Origin: a virus
DNA length: 64,000 nt
Virus record (IMG/VR): IMGVR_UViG_3300017963_000201
Span: 62,001 to 126,000 of that record
Direction: 5' to 3' (one strand)
This document shows, piece after piece, positions 37,819 through 46,972 of the stretch. Numbering within the stretch: the first letter of the stretch is position 1; each line of letters opens with the position of its first letter. The position numbers and the translations under genes are program-made. The notes below the pieces were generated by a model. That model had not been told where the DNA came from. It was given only the letters and a program-made list of their open reading frames with translations, and did not search any database.

Positions 37819-37990
37819 GGATCTGCTTTCCTAATTTTCTTTGAATAGCTTCTGGTAATTTAGAACCCGCGTAGTAAGAAAGATACCCATCTTGTTGGAT
37901 AGCCCAAACACGCCACTTTTGTTCTTTAGCTTTAGCAATGGCATCCTTCTTAATCTTTTCTTCGAAAAAACCTTCGAACCAACGACCCAT
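37781..37990 (-). CDS. small hypothetical protein
   Basis: 69 aa, SD AAAGGGAAG. Basic N-terminal helix, then WAIQQDGYLSYYAGSKLPEAIQ. Overlaps the next gene by 38 bp. Confidence 0.55.
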   Translation of the reverse strand: MGRWFEGFFEEKIKKDAIAKAKEQKWRVWAIQQDGYLSYYAGSKLPEAIQRKLGKQIHAKEIGIEDKNT

Positions 37991-38205
37991 TACTTCCCTT
38001 TCCTTCTACGTCTTTGTGCTTTTCTAGTTTGTTTTGCAACTTTAGCTCTTGCCCTTCGTCTAGCCAATTCCTTTTCATAGGTTATTTTCTTTTGTAGAGC
38101 AGCTACCCTACTCAGCGGGGCATCACGACCGATAGCTCTAATAATTTCTTCTTTTGCTTGCCCCGGTAATTCCTTAGTCCTATCTTCTTTAAAATCAGTA
38201 TCCAT
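37990..38205 (-). CDS. small very basic protein
   Basis: 71 aa with a highly basic C-terminus (ARRRARAKVAKQTRKAQRRR). Start overlaps by one base. Likely nucleic-acid binding. Confidence 0.55.
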   Translation of the reverse strand: MDTDFKEDRTKELPGQAKEEIIRAIGRDAPLSRVAALQKKITYEKELARRRARAKVAKQTRKAQRRRRKGK

Positions 38206-38214
38206 ATTTTCCTC

Positions 38215-38769
38215 CTACTCAACATAATACTGGAAATGCATTGGATCTTTGGGTCTTCGCCAAAAACCACCCCACTGCCACCCATACTGTTTAAACAGCG
38301 TCACAACCTCAACAGGCATATTTCCCCGGGTGTTTAGTTTATTCTCCTTCCAATTAATATCGATTGCCATACCATAAGCATGTAACGACAATGACTTTGT
38401 TGGATTAGACAGCTTATGCCTTGGAACAAAACCACCTAGTTGGTAGATCGGATATAGATTGTCGTATTTATTAATTATGTAGTCGTAGAACAAATTTCTA
38501 ACGTTCAAAGCTAATTTTTTGTGAACTTGTATTGTCCAGAACTTATCCATTAAAGGGATTGGGACAGGCAAATTTAGTATGACCAAATTTTCTTTGATCC
38601 ATGCAGGATTAATCTTTACAAAACCCTTTCTTTTAGGGTCCTCAACATAGCCCATCTTTCCTACAAAATTTTTGAGTTCTTTAGGATTACTAGGCGGTGT
38701 ATATGTTTTTGATCTGTATTCGCCCTTGATTACTTTGTATAAAAAATTAACGTACCAACGTATTAGCAT
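38215..38769 (-). CDS. M15-family peptidase (endolysin)
   Basis: 184 aa. LHAYGMAIDINWKEN (zinc His and Asp) and DPMHFQYYV (zinc His) near the C-terminus are the VanY/M15_4 signature. Cleaves the peptide part of peptidoglycan. The N-terminal 30 residues are hydrophobic and basic. It starts 4 nt after the portal stop. Confidence 0.85.
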   Translation of the reverse strand: MLIRWYVNFLYKVIKGEYRSKTYTPPSNPKELKNFVGKMGYVEDPKRKGFVKINPAWIKENLVILNLPVPIPLMDKFWTIQVHKKLALNVRNLFYDYIINKYDNLYPIYQLGGFVPRHKLSNPTKSLSLHAYGMAIDINWKENKLNTRGNMPVEVVTLFKQYGWQWGGFWRRPKDPMHFQYYVE

Positions 38770-38772
38770 TTC

Positions 38773-40629
38773 TTACCCCGATCCTGTTAGCAAATTTGCC
38801 CCTCCCTTCGGAATTAACCTCTCTATATTATCTATACGCTTCTTAGTATCCCCATCTACAGGCCCATTACTCTTAATAAGATCTAGAACGTCTTGCACAT
38901 GAACCCGATCATCCATTTCTGCTAGTTTAGAAATCTGGTCCTCCAGATCCTCTGCAAATTCTTTAGTAATCGAGCTTTGCTTCGAAGCCCCAGGTAAGGG
39001 CAAAGGTGATGCCCCACCGCCTCCACCGCCCCCAGGGGCACTTCTAGGGGCTCTAGGGGCCGGTCCTGGAGCTTCCTCACCTTCCTCCTCACTTTCAGCT
39101 TCAGGGAAAAACTCAGGATGGTCTACTACGTATTGTCGCTCTTCTTCCTGATTCTTACGCTCAACATCCAGGTCAACACCCGCACCCTGAGAGTATGTTC
39201 TGTCAGAAAGAATACCTCTATCCTTAAGATCTCGCCACACACCCAGGATAGAAACATCTTGACTTGGATCTAGGTTTTTGCGCCACTTAATAGTAGGTAC
39301 CAAAGGATCTTTAGGTCTTTGTACTCTGATCCTGTTTTCTAATTCTTTTTCTGGGGTCTTATAAAAATCGTGCATTTCCGCAATAGGAACACAAAGTTTC
39401 TTTATGATCCACTCTTGCTCAAAAAGCATACGGATTGAAGCCAACCTTTCAAGCAAGGTCTGAAGACCCGCAATAGCAGCCGCGAATGAAGCCTCACCTA
39501 TCAAAAAGCTCTTGGCAATACCCATCGCCAACAGTTTGATACGCTCGATAAAATCCCATTCACGAGAGATCAATAAAACCCTATCGCTTACTCCGACTAA
39601 CTCAACACTTAAAGCATTATGCGTGATGATGGCAGCCAAAGGATCCGACTCTGCCAAACTTAGCTGATACGCTAAGGCTTCTTCGTCTTCTTGACTACCT
39701 AACCACCCTGTCGCCGGATCACCCAATTTGAAAATTCTTAATGGAGCTGCATGTCTTTGTGCAATTGCCAAAGATGCATTAACTACAAAGTCTTCGTACA
39801 TAGTGGTACGATATAGTCTTGTATAGAAACTCGTTCCACGTATATCTGTAGAATTAATCTTACGCGCTAGAAATGTCGTGTTCAAAGACTCCAAAGGAAT
39901 AGCTCGATTCATCCTAAAAGCATTCATAATGTCTCTAGGTATGAATTTTTGAAGTCTCCTAAACAAAGGGTCCTGCGCGTTTACGAGTTTTCGAATCTCT
40001 GGCGTTGGTAATAACCAAAGCAAAGGTTGTTCTACCGCAAGACCAACACCTTCAATTCTTACGTAATCTGGATCATGCGGAATAACACGCGCCCATATAC
40101 CTTCTGTAGAGTCAAAGATAGCATGCAGAATAAGCTCTCCGGTTATCAAGTAATCCCTGGTAAAGCCCGCGAGCTTTGGGACTAAGTTTAACTTATTAAA
40201 CATATCCTCGTAAACTTTTTTTATTCCTGGATCATCAATACCAACTAGGTCGAAAGCAGACCATGGAAGCTCAGAATACATGTCAGTTGCAATTGACACA
40301 ACCGCGTCCCTGCGATACATCTCACGCCATACAGCATTTGCTAATCTTCTATTCCTTGGAAAGTAATATTTATCAGGGGTAGACTTTCTATAATCGTAAA
40401 AAAGAGGGGCCTGTGCAACACTGTTACCCCCAGTATTCTCACTTCCATAAGCGTTTGTTGCGTTCAATTGCCCACGCTTACGCATAGAGCTGTAAAGGGT
40501 AAAGCTGTGAGGGGTTTTTGGTGGGCTCTCTACAGCACTACTCTTTTCGTATGGTTGTTGATCTGCTTGTCTTCTGGGATCCCCATCTTTACCAGGCACA
40601 ATTAATTGTCCTGTTTTTTTCATACCCAA
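38773..40629 (-). CDS. portal protein
   Basis: 618 aa. A central portal core: FPRNRRLANAVWREMYRRDAVVSIATDMYSELPW, then DYLITGELILHAIFDS, VIPHDPDYVRIEG, and a helical wing (FIERIKLLAMGIAKSFLIGEASF...LLERLASIRMLFEQEWI). The C-terminal 120 residues are acidic, then Pro/Gly-rich (PRAPRSAPGGGGGGG) and coiled coil. Dodecameric DNA entry gate. The first ATG is at 40629; ATG 40623 is an alternative. Confidence 0.88.
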   Translation of the reverse strand: MGMKKTGQLIVPGKDGDPRRQADQQPYEKSSAVESPPKTPHSFTLYSSMRKRGQLNATNAYGSENTGGNSVAQAPLFYDYRKSTPDKYYFPRNRRLANAVWREMYRRDAVVSIATDMYSELPWSAFDLVGIDDPGIKKVYEDMFNKLNLVPKLAGFTRDYLITGELILHAIFDSTEGIWARVIPHDPDYVRIEGVGLAVEQPLLWLLPTPEIRKLVNAQDPLFRRLQKFIPRDIMNAFRMNRAIPLESLNTTFLARKINSTDIRGTSFYTRLYRTTMYEDFVVNASLAIAQRHAAPLRIFKLGDPATGWLGSQEDEEALAYQLSLAESDPLAAIITHNALSVELVGVSDRVLLISREWDFIERIKLLAMGIAKSFLIGEASFAAAIAGLQTLLERLASIRMLFEQEWIIKKLCVPIAEMHDFYKTPEKELENRIRVQRPKDPLVPTIKWRKNLDPSQDVSILGVWRDLKDRGILSDRTYSQGAGVDLDVERKNQEEERQYVVDHPEFFPEAESEEEGEEAPGPAPRAPRSAPGGGGGGGASPLPLPGASKQSSITKEFAEDLEDQISKLAEMDDRVHVQDVLDLIKSNGPVDGDTKKRIDNIERLIPKGGANLLTGSG

Positions 40630-40823
40630 CCATACCCTTCCGGTTTAGTGTCCCTCAATATGTCTACGCAGTTTTGATCATGATCATTGGCAATACATAA
40701 ATCACAGTTTGTTAAACCAGAGAAAGGGCAACGCCCATTCCTTAACTTAACATAAACCTGCAGCTTACATGGAGGATTGTATATAACATTATGTATTCGC
40801 CGCCCTCTCCATTGCTCTAACAT
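40620..40823 (-). CDS. small Cys-rich protein
   Basis: 67 aa from ATG 40823 (GGGGAG upstream). NPPCKLQ, GRCPFSGLTNCDLC and DQNCVD supply five Cys, probably a zinc site. Overlaps the portal start. Confidence 0.5.
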   Translation of the reverse strand: MLEQWRGRRIHNVIYNPPCKLQVYVKLRNGRCPFSGLTNCDLCIANDHDQNCVDILRDTKPEGYGWV

Positions 40824-41037
40824 AGAATTTGCTCCCCGCAATCCTCTCGATGGTATGCATATTCACAGGAGCACCGCCATTAAAGACTGCTTGCAATACA
40901 GCTTCCCGTGCTTGATTACAGGTAAAGCCGTACTGTTTTAGTTTTTGTACGGAATGGGTAATAGGTCCCAGGAAGATAACCTCTTCCCTAGCTACCAAAG
41001 TAAACATTTTACTAACTCTGTCATAGAATAATTCCAT
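40789..41037 (-). CDS. small hypothetical protein
   Basis: 82 aa from ATG 41037 (GGAGG upstream). FTLVAREEVIFLGPITHSVQKLKQYGFTCNQAREAV. No family recognised. Confidence 0.55.
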   Translation of the reverse strand: MELFYDRVSKMFTLVAREEVIFLGPITHSVQKLKQYGFTCNQAREAVLQAVFNGGAPVNMHTIERIAGSKFYVRAMERAANT

Positions 41038-41068
41038 AACATCCTCCAGGCTATAATACAAAAATTAC

Positions 41069-41284
41069 TTATGTTTTTGTCACGGCAGTAATCTTGGTTA
41101 TGTACTTTCTACAAAATATTTCAAAGTCTTTTTTATTTATATGTATTCTATAGTTCCCAAAATTAAAAGATACGTAAGGCTCACCTGATGCCATCACGGG
41201 AACATAAGCAATACATGCACCACGCCCAACGCATTTTAGCGTTCCAGGCTTTTCTTCTTTGTAGACCGCAGCTCTGAGCTTCAT
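41069..41284 (-). CDS. small hypothetical protein
   Basis: 71 aa, ATGA overlap with the upstream gene. Beta-rich (PYVSFNFGNYRIHINKKDFEIF). No family recognised. Confidence 0.5.
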   Translation of the reverse strand: MKLRAAVYKEEKPGTLKCVGRGACIAYVPVMASGEPYVSFNFGNYRIHINKKDFEIFCRKYITKITAVTKT

Positions 41285-42594
41285 CGTCTTCTTGCTAACC
41301 GCATAGCTTGGCTAACCCTCTTTGCCTTTCTTCCGGTTTCAGAAGCTACTAAAAATTGATCCATTATACCTATACCCTCTTCAACCTCATCTATGCTTTG
41401 CTCAATCCCAAAGATAGCATTCTTTACAGAATCCCACACATCCTTGAACCAGTTTTTAACCTTGGTCCATACCTGCGCATCAACCCTATAACCCATTCGG
41501 GTCTTTCCTGGTTCAATAATCGCAAACTCTTTTTGTAGCTTCTCTTCTATAGTATCGTTTGCCATCCTAAATAATTCAATCTCTTTATCCACCTCTTCTG
41601 CAATCTTTGGGAATTTGTTTTTCAAAAAGTCTAATACATAATTCATCTCTTCAATTGGGCCTGCAGGTACTGGGGTACTCAACACTTGGGCTCTTACGGC
41701 TACAATTTTCTCTTTAAAGCGTCTTACAACCACATCTTCAAGTTTAGACAATGTTTGTTGTTCATTGCTCAAAGTAGCATAGATAGACTGCATAATCTCG
41801 GTACGTTTCATTTGCTTTTTCTTTAGCTTTTCTTGAGCTTCCTTCATCATTTCTTTTGCAAGATCAACTTCGGATTGGATATTATCAATATCTTGCCCCA
41901 ACGCTTCTACCCGATTTAATGCTTGTTGCGCTGCTTTATCAACTTCCTTCACATCCATAAACTTCTCAGGAATAAATTCACCGTAATCATGAGGAGCCCT
42001 TCTAGTAGGGGTTGTTCGTTCCTTAAACGTCTCAGGCATATCTGGTTGATCTGGGGCTGCCATAGGTGCGCCAGGAAGCGTAATACTAGTAGTTGGTCCC
42101 TTGAGTTTCTTTTGACTTTGTACGTAAATCTTATGAGCTACTTTTCTTAGCAAGTAAGCCTTTCTTAATAACCTAGATGCATCAAAGTCAATCTGATTGG
42201 CCTTGACTTCCAGCTCTTTCTCTGGTTCCATCCCTACTACTACGTGATTAGCCGATCTGCGAATCAAAGGATATACATCTTTGTTATTAAGCCTTATAAG
42301 CTGCCCCTCTTTGAGACTCTTAAATGGACCTTGATTTAATGTCTCATGGGCATATTCTTGGGTTTGTTTAATTACGCTATTTACAATCTGAGGCGAGAAG
42401 CCCATGTCCTCTAGTAAAGCCTCTATCTCTTCCCACGCCATGCCCATGAACCAATAAGACTTGGCATGCTGAAGAGCATCGTCTTTAGCAGAGTAGTTAT
42501 CTTCCTCTTGAGCTACCCTGTTTATGGGCTCTTTATTTATAAGCCTTTGGGCCAGTCTAAGAGTTTCTTTAGGGTACTTATTGGTCAAGCGCAT
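41281..42594 (-). CDS. putative internal virion protein, coiled coil
   Basis: 437 aa. Long coiled co-helices in the centre (VDLAKEMMKEAQEKLKKKQMKR) and a Pro-rich linker. N-terminal TLRLAQRL and INRVAQEED and C-terminal RVSQAMRLARRR carry the recurrent basic-x-A/S-Q motif that may be processed by the prohead protease. No family recognised. Confidence 0.5.
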   Translation of the reverse strand: MRLTNKYPKETLRLAQRLINKEPINRVAQEEDNYSAKDDALQHAKSYWFMGMAWEEIEALLEDMGFSPQIVNSVIKQTQEYAHETLNQGPFKSLKEGQLIRLNNKDVYPLIRRSANHVVVGMEPEKELEVKANQIDFDASRLLRKAYLLRKVAHKIYVQSQKKLKGPTTSITLPGAPMAAPDQPDMPETFKERTTPTRRAPHDYGEFIPEKFMDVKEVDKAAQQALNRVEALGQDIDNIQSEVDLAKEMMKEAQEKLKKKQMKRTEIMQSIYATLSNEQQTLSKLEDVVVRRFKEKIVAVRAQVLSTPVPAGPIEEMNYVLDFLKNKFPKIAEEVDKEIELFRMANDTIEEKLQKEFAIIEPGKTRMGYRVDAQVWTKVKNWFKDVWDSVKNAIFGIEQSIDEVEEGIGIMDQFLVASETGRKAKRVSQAMRLARRR

Positions 42595-42604
42595 AGTTAA
42601 ACTC

Positions 42605-42823
42605 CTATAGGTTATCTAGCAGACTATCAATCTCAGAAGCGTGCTGTTGAATCTCAAACATGTTATCCCGTAACATATTCTCAAGACCGGGATCTAGCTC
42701 TACAATCTTATTACCTACCTCTTGAGATACTTCACCGGCAAGCATAGTAATGGCATAGAGCAAATCTATAATGTTGGATTTAACTTCATCTGGATCGTAG
42801 TATTCTTGGGCTTTGATCTTCAT
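42605..42823 (-). CDS. small acidic protein with N-terminal KAQE motif
   Basis: 72 aa, begins MKIKAQEYYD, then acidic helices. Candidate internal head protein by motif and location. Confidence 0.5.
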   Translation of the reverse strand: MKIKAQEYYDPDEVKSNIIDLLYAITMLAGEVSQEVGNKIVELDPGLENMLRDNMFEIQQHASEIDSLLDNL

Positions 42824-42835
42824 AAATAAACTCCT

Positions 42836-43819
42836 CTAGTGTTGATAATCAATAACACCTAAATTTCTAGTATACATATCGTCTATATCATAAACCACTA
42901 ATCCGTCATTAGTAATCACAGCAGAAGGATCAAAATGATCCCCAAACCAATTAACCAATTCATAGTTGTCAAACGCTTCTGCAGATTCTACTATATTTTT
43001 TGGGTTAAATTCCATACTCAAAGATTTAATAGAATCTTCATAATCATCATCCGGGTTTCCTTCTCTCTCTATGTATTCTTCTATGTATTCTGGTAAAATG
43101 TTTCCACTAAAAAAGTCTTCAGTAATAGCTTTAATCACTAGATTTAACATTTGTGGCTCATTCATATTAATAAGTCTAGCATTAGGCTTTGGCTGAATAA
43201 GCCATACACCACCATCTTCAGTAGAGTACTGAATACCAACATCCCAACTTTTGCTGCATAGGATAATGTGACCCGTATTTAGGTCGTGTCTACTAGACCT
43301 ACCATGGATCCAAACATCTTTAGGTAAGGGATCAAAAGGATTTATATCCTGTATACCTACGCTACCAAAAAATCCTTGTCTTAAATACTTTCCCTTTCGT
43401 ATAATTTCTACCAATTCTAACTCATCTTCACGACCCGTCATAGGGACGATATAAACTGTTCCCTGCTCATCTATGTCTTCGCAACCATCGAACCCCATTT
43501 TTTTACCACACTCACCCCGCTTACCCTGAAGCCACCACGAATCTTCCGCGTCTGCTTTGTCGTGATACTCTGATGCTCTTCCATCAAGTATCTTTTCTGC
43601 AGTTTCTAAATCAACCCTAAAGCGTTCTGCAATATCGTTAATAATCTCTTCGTCGTATAACTTATACACAGGCACACAATCGAAATCCGCTTCATACACA
43701 TAAACAGTAGAACTTTCTGTCATCATATAAATACCATCAGAGAAGAATAAACAATCACCCGCTACACCAAAAGGGTTAATATCACCCTTCTCTATAGGTT
43801 CTGGGCTAGTATGAATCAT
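42836..43819 (-). CDS. putative ADP-ribosyltransferase-like protein
   Basis: 327 aa. Two segments resemble ART-fold starts: IHTSPEPIEKGDINPFG..LFFSDGIYMM..VYVYEADF at residues 2-47, and DVWIHGRSSRHDLNTGHIIL..YSTEDGGVWLIQP near 168-213. The C-terminus DPSAVITNDGLVVYDIDDMYTRNLG is partly duplicated in a separate ORF at 46604-46726. T4 Alt is a packaged ART with a processed N-terminus, which makes an injected toxin plausible. The ART call is weak. Confidence 0.35.
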   Translation of the reverse strand: MIHTSPEPIEKGDINPFGVAGDCLFFSDGIYMMTESSTVYVYEADFDCVPVYKLYDEEIINDIAERFRVDLETAEKILDGRASEYHDKADAEDSWWLQGKRGECGKKMGFDGCEDIDEQGTVYIVPMTGREDELELVEIIRKGKYLRQGFFGSVGIQDINPFDPLPKDVWIHGRSSRHDLNTGHIILCSKSWDVGIQYSTEDGGVWLIQPKPNARLINMNEPQMLNLVIKAITEDFFSGNILPEYIEEYIEREGNPDDDYEDSIKSLSMEFNPKNIVESAEAFDNYELVNWFGDHFDPSAVITNDGLVVYDIDDMYTRNLGVIDYQH

Positions 43820-43821
43820 TA

Positions 43822-44067
43822 CTACTCCTCAGGAGTAATAACATCTAGCAAATCGTTTAGCTGCACAGACATTTGATCCGCATGGTCAGCTAAAGAATCC
43901 GTAATCTCTATCGATGCTTCACCTTGATCCAATAGCTTCTCTATTTTTTCTTCGTTCAACTCTTCTTTGGCCATACCTAGTAGCTTTTCTACAGAGGCTA
44001 CCAAAGATCCAGAGATCTCTTGGATCTTAGTTTTCAATTCCATTATGTTTTTGATTTGTGTTTCCAT
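43822..44067 (-). CDS. small acidic coiled-coil protein
   Basis: 81 aa, almost all helical (IKNIMELKTKIQEISGSLVASVEKLLG), acidic. No family recognised. Confidence 0.5.
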   Translation of the reverse strand: METQIKNIMELKTKIQEISGSLVASVEKLLGMAKEELNEEKIEKLLDQGEASIEITDSLADHADQMSVQLNDLLDVITPEE

Positions 44068-44072
44068 TTTTA

Positions 44073-44591
44073 TTAATAACTTCTATTGCGTGGGGCTTCA
44101 GGCATTAAAGCACGATCAAATATATCCCAGGCTTTTACCCAAATGTGCTCCGGGATAGCTTCTAATTCTGATCTAGAATATTTATCAGATAAATGATCTA
44201 AAACAATTCCCCAATCCTCTAGCAACTCTTCTTTTACCACCCAAGATGCAAAATTATCTTGTAATACCTCAGCCAGCTTTCTTGCATCCCAGTCCCTCTG
44301 CGCCCATTTTCTAGAACTATACTTCTTCCGAATCTCCTCCCATTCCGACTCATCCATCTCATAATAATTCGAATCATCCACTTCGTAACCATCAGCTTTT
44401 AGCTCTTCTACCAAACCGGGTTTATCCATAATAATAGCGTATGCTATATCCATATCACTGGGTGCTTCCCACATAGTATCCATGATACTAAATTCATATA
44501 CAGCCTCTTCAATATCGAAAGTATGGACAGTTACGAAACCGTCGTCATGGTCCATATTATCTAAATAGATTTTGAAAGCATTGCGTTTCAT
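44073..44591 (-). CDS. acidic hypothetical protein
   Basis: 172 aa, very acidic and Trp/Tyr-rich (FSIMDTMWEAPSDMDIAYAIIM; KWAQRDWDARKLAEVLQDNF). Contains KWAQ. Candidate ejected protein by context; no family. Confidence 0.5.
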   Translation of the reverse strand: MKRNAFKIYLDNMDHDDGFVTVHTFDIEEAVYEFSIMDTMWEAPSDMDIAYAIIMDKPGLVEELKADGYEVDDSNYYEMDESEWEEIRKKYSSRKWAQRDWDARKLAEVLQDNFASWVVKEELLEDWGIVLDHLSDKYSRSELEAIPEHIWVKAWDIFDRALMPEAPRNRSY

Positions 44592-44594
44592 GTT

Positions 44595-45167
44595 TTACCC
44601 CTTTATAATTTCCCACAGATCTCTTTTGGCCTGATTAACATCTTCACGATCTACGTCGTAATCTTTAGCATGATTATTTATATAATCCAATGCATACTGA
44701 TAAAATTCTTCTGGGTAAGCATCGCATGCGGCATCCTCAGTAATTAAAACAATACCACCATACGTATGTCCCTCCCCTAACTCTGGGTGATCCTCCAAAA
44801 CTTTTGCTCTAGCATAAATATACGAATCGCTAAGTAATTCCAGTAACTGTATACTATAAATCCCAGAAAAATTGGTAGATATGTCTACCTCAGATCCATC
44901 ATAGTATGCCTGTGCAGCTACGTCTTCTATCTGATCAAAAAAGTTTTTTGCGTCATCGGGGTGATTAAACAGCATAATCCACCCATATTTTCCTGCATCC
45001 AGGTCCTTTTGATTATACTTAACTACAGCGGGTTCTCTAGGAAATAGCGCGTAAACCAACCCATCCTCACTAGATAAAAAATCATCTTCTGGAGTACCTA
45101 AAGCATAAATCTCATTGAAAGGAATTTTCTTCCATTCTGCTGCCTGTGCTCTAACTTTACGGTACAT
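44595..45167 (-). CDS. acidic hypothetical protein with N-terminal RAQ motif
   Basis: 190 aa, begins MYRKVRAQAAEW. The rest is acidic, with NHPDDAKNFFDQIEDVAAQAYYDG and GHTYGGIVLITEDAACDAYPEEF. No family recognised; probably in the same internal-protein group. Confidence 0.5.
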   Translation of the reverse strand: MYRKVRAQAAEWKKIPFNEIYALGTPEDDFLSSEDGLVYALFPREPAVVKYNQKDLDAGKYGWIMLFNHPDDAKNFFDQIEDVAAQAYYDGSEVDISTNFSGIYSIQLLELLSDSYIYARAKVLEDHPELGEGHTYGGIVLITEDAACDAYPEEFYQYALDYINNHAKDYDVDREDVNQAKRDLWEIIKG

Positions 45168-45169
45168 TC

Positions 45170-45844
45170 TTACCCCCTTTTATGTGCTGCCTTATCCACT
45201 CTATTGTCACGCAGGATTTCATCCAAAACGTCTTCAGCTTCCTCATCTGACATTTCCAGGATCATAGTCTCTAGCTCATCATCTGGACCTGTAATTTGAA
45301 GCACCCGATCCAATTTATCTAGCACCTCGGCTTGGAACGCAGAGTTATGTCTTAGAGCAGCACCTTTTCCCTTAGGTATTTTATAAATACCATCAGCCGG
45401 GCTTATGCGTAACCCACAAGGACAACCAACACTCTCGTTTTCAATAAACCCACCAACACCATACTCCTCATAAACAAAAAGAGGACGATCACATATAGGA
45501 CAGCGTTTGTTGTCTCTCACGTACTTAAAAATTTTTCGGGCTTCCCTATATCGGGTTTCCCAATCTTGGGTTTCCAGATCTTGGAACGCGGCATTATGTC
45601 TTCGATAACCTCTACGTCCACTAATAGGAATTGGGGGGTTACCCTCATCATCTACCCAATCTTCTGCACAGTCTTCACAAAGGTACACCCAACGATCTCC
45701 TGTATTACCAAAGGGGTGATGCATATACGCTTTGTACTTTGCTGGATTCTTATTGCTCTCATCGTAGTACAAACAATTCTCACACAGTTCTTGTCCTGCA
45801 CTATGTCTTCGATAACCTCTACGTCTTTGTGATCTGACTCTCAT
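45170..45844 (-). CDS. zinc-finger protein with repeated RRHxA segments
   Basis: 224 aa from ATG 45844 (GAGAGAGA upstream). Two zinc sites: ELCENCLYYD...YLCEDCAEDW and KRCPICDRPL...VGCPCG. Three linkers repeat a motif: RRGYRRHSAGQE (10-21), RRGYRRHNAAFQ (~75) and ALRHNSAFQ (~165), precisely between domains. The linkers look like protease sites separating three modules. Confidence 0.55.
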   Translation of the reverse strand: MRVRSQRRRGYRRHSAGQELCENCLYYDESNKNPAKYKAYMHHPFGNTGDRWVYLCEDCAEDWVDDEGNPPIPISGRRGYRRHNAAFQDLETQDWETRYREARKIFKYVRDNKRCPICDRPLFVYEEYGVGGFIENESVGCPCGLRISPADGIYKIPKGKGAALRHNSAFQAEVLDKLDRVLQITGPDDELETMILEMSDEEAEDVLDEILRDNRVDKAAHKRG

Positions 45845-45860
45845 AATTTCTCTCTCTCTC

Positions 45861-46070
45861 TCAAAAGTTATTAAACTTAGTTCCAATATCACCCAGTATA
45901 GAAATTAACTTTTCCATACTTTCTTTGAGAACTTTATACTTCTCTAAATCTTCTACAGGTATATTATCGTCTTTAGCTGCTAATTCATTTAACTGTCGAT
46001 ACTTTGAATCTAATTCAACTAAAGATTTAGCAACAGTAATATTAAGTTCAGCAATTTTTTGATTAATCAT
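45861..46070 (-). CDS. small coiled-coil protein
   Basis: 69 aa, helical (IAELNITVAKSLVELDSKYRQLNELAAKDD). Overlaps the upstream stop by one base. No family recognised. Confidence 0.5.
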   Translation of the reverse strand: MINQKIAELNITVAKSLVELDSKYRQLNELAAKDDNIPVEDLEKYKVLKESMEKLISILGDIGTKFNNF

Positions 46071-46603
46071 TAGGACACTTCAACAGAAGAATTAAGCTTA
46101 ATACCAAGGGCTTTGCAGCTACCACCAGGAATTTCCAAAACACCACGAACCCTATCACAAGACCAATGCTCTCGGGCACCCGGTTGGGCATTATGGATAA
46201 TCTTGGCCACCTTGAGACCTAGAATGCTATCCTTGATAAACAGGATGTCTATTGGAAAGCCCACAGAGCCCATATGGAACGTTACGTGGTCCCCACCAAA
46301 GGGAAACCACATCCCCTCGTCTTCGGCAAGGCTAGAGACCACTTCTAGCCCTCGGGCTTTTTGCCAAGCCGTCGAAGCTACGGTCACCCTAAAATTGTAA
46401 TCATTTACCTTGACACGCTTGGTAGCTTTTGGTAAGAAGCTAAGATTCCTGACAGGCCACCAAGATCCATCCACATAGGCATAGATACTCGATGTGGCTT
46501 GGACTATACCCTGCTCACCGTTTGGCAAAATAACTTCCATACCTTTTTCTATAAAAGGTACATGGGGTCTCTCAGGATTTCTAAAGTTTACTTTGTGGCG
46601 CAT
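46070..46603 (-). CDS. DUF192-domain protein
   Basis: 177 aa. The C-terminal ~115 residues match DUF192: TAWQKARGLEVVSSL, MWFPF, HMGSVGFPIDILFI, ..LEIPGGSCKALGIKLN. The N-terminal ~55 residues form a small beta domain (KGMEVILPNGEQGIVQATSS). Function of the family is unknown. Confidence 0.75.
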   Translation of the reverse strand: MRHKVNFRNPERPHVPFIEKGMEVILPNGEQGIVQATSSIYAYVDGSWWPVRNLSFLPKATKRVKVNDYNFRVTVASTAWQKARGLEVVSSLAEDEGMWFPFGGDHVTFHMGSVGFPIDILFIKDSILGLKVAKIIHNAQPGAREHWSCDRVRGVLEIPGGSCKALGIKLNSSVEVS

Positions 46604-46726
46604 TCATTCCTCCACAGTACCAAGGTTTCTGGTATTCATAGAATCCACGTCATAAACTACAAAGCCCTCGTTTGTAACTACCGCCGATGGATCAAAAGGT
46701 TGTATATATTCCAACGATTCAGTCAT
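46604..46726 (-). CDS. partial duplicate of the C-terminus of the 42836-43819 protein
   Basis: 40 aa. FDPSAVVTNEGFVVYDVDSM and NTRNLGTV align without gaps with FDPSAVITNDGLVVYDIDDM and YTRNLGVI at the end of the 327 aa protein. No good SD. Either a remnant or a stand-alone small module. TGAATG junction with the next gene. Confidence 0.5.
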   Translation of the reverse strand: MTESLEYIQPFDPSAVVTNEGFVVYDVDSMNTRNLGTVEE

Positions 46727-46735
46727 AGTAATTGC

Positions 46736-46972
46736 TTAAGCAAACCATTCTTCGCCAAATTCCTCGGCATATAATAAAGCCATTTCGTTAAGGACCTCCT
46801 CAAAAGAATCCACACGAATAAAAGAGATATTAAAACCTAAAGATTTGGCTAAAGCCTTAATATCTCCTCTATCTCTTAGGTTGCGACCTGACCAATCGAT
46901 TACAAACTTTGCTTGCCCATTCTCACTAACCACGGCCACATCCATACCAGTGTCTATGTACGCTTTCTTCAT
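46736..46972 (-). CDS. small hypothetical protein
   Basis: 78 aa from ATG 46972 (the ORF is open to 46993). MDVAVVSENGQAKFVIDWSG then acidic C-terminus. No family recognised. Confidence 0.5.
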   Translation of the reverse strand: MKKAYIDTGMDVAVVSENGQAKFVIDWSGRNLRDRGDIKALAKSLGFNISFIRVDSFEEVLNEMALLYAEEFGEEWFA

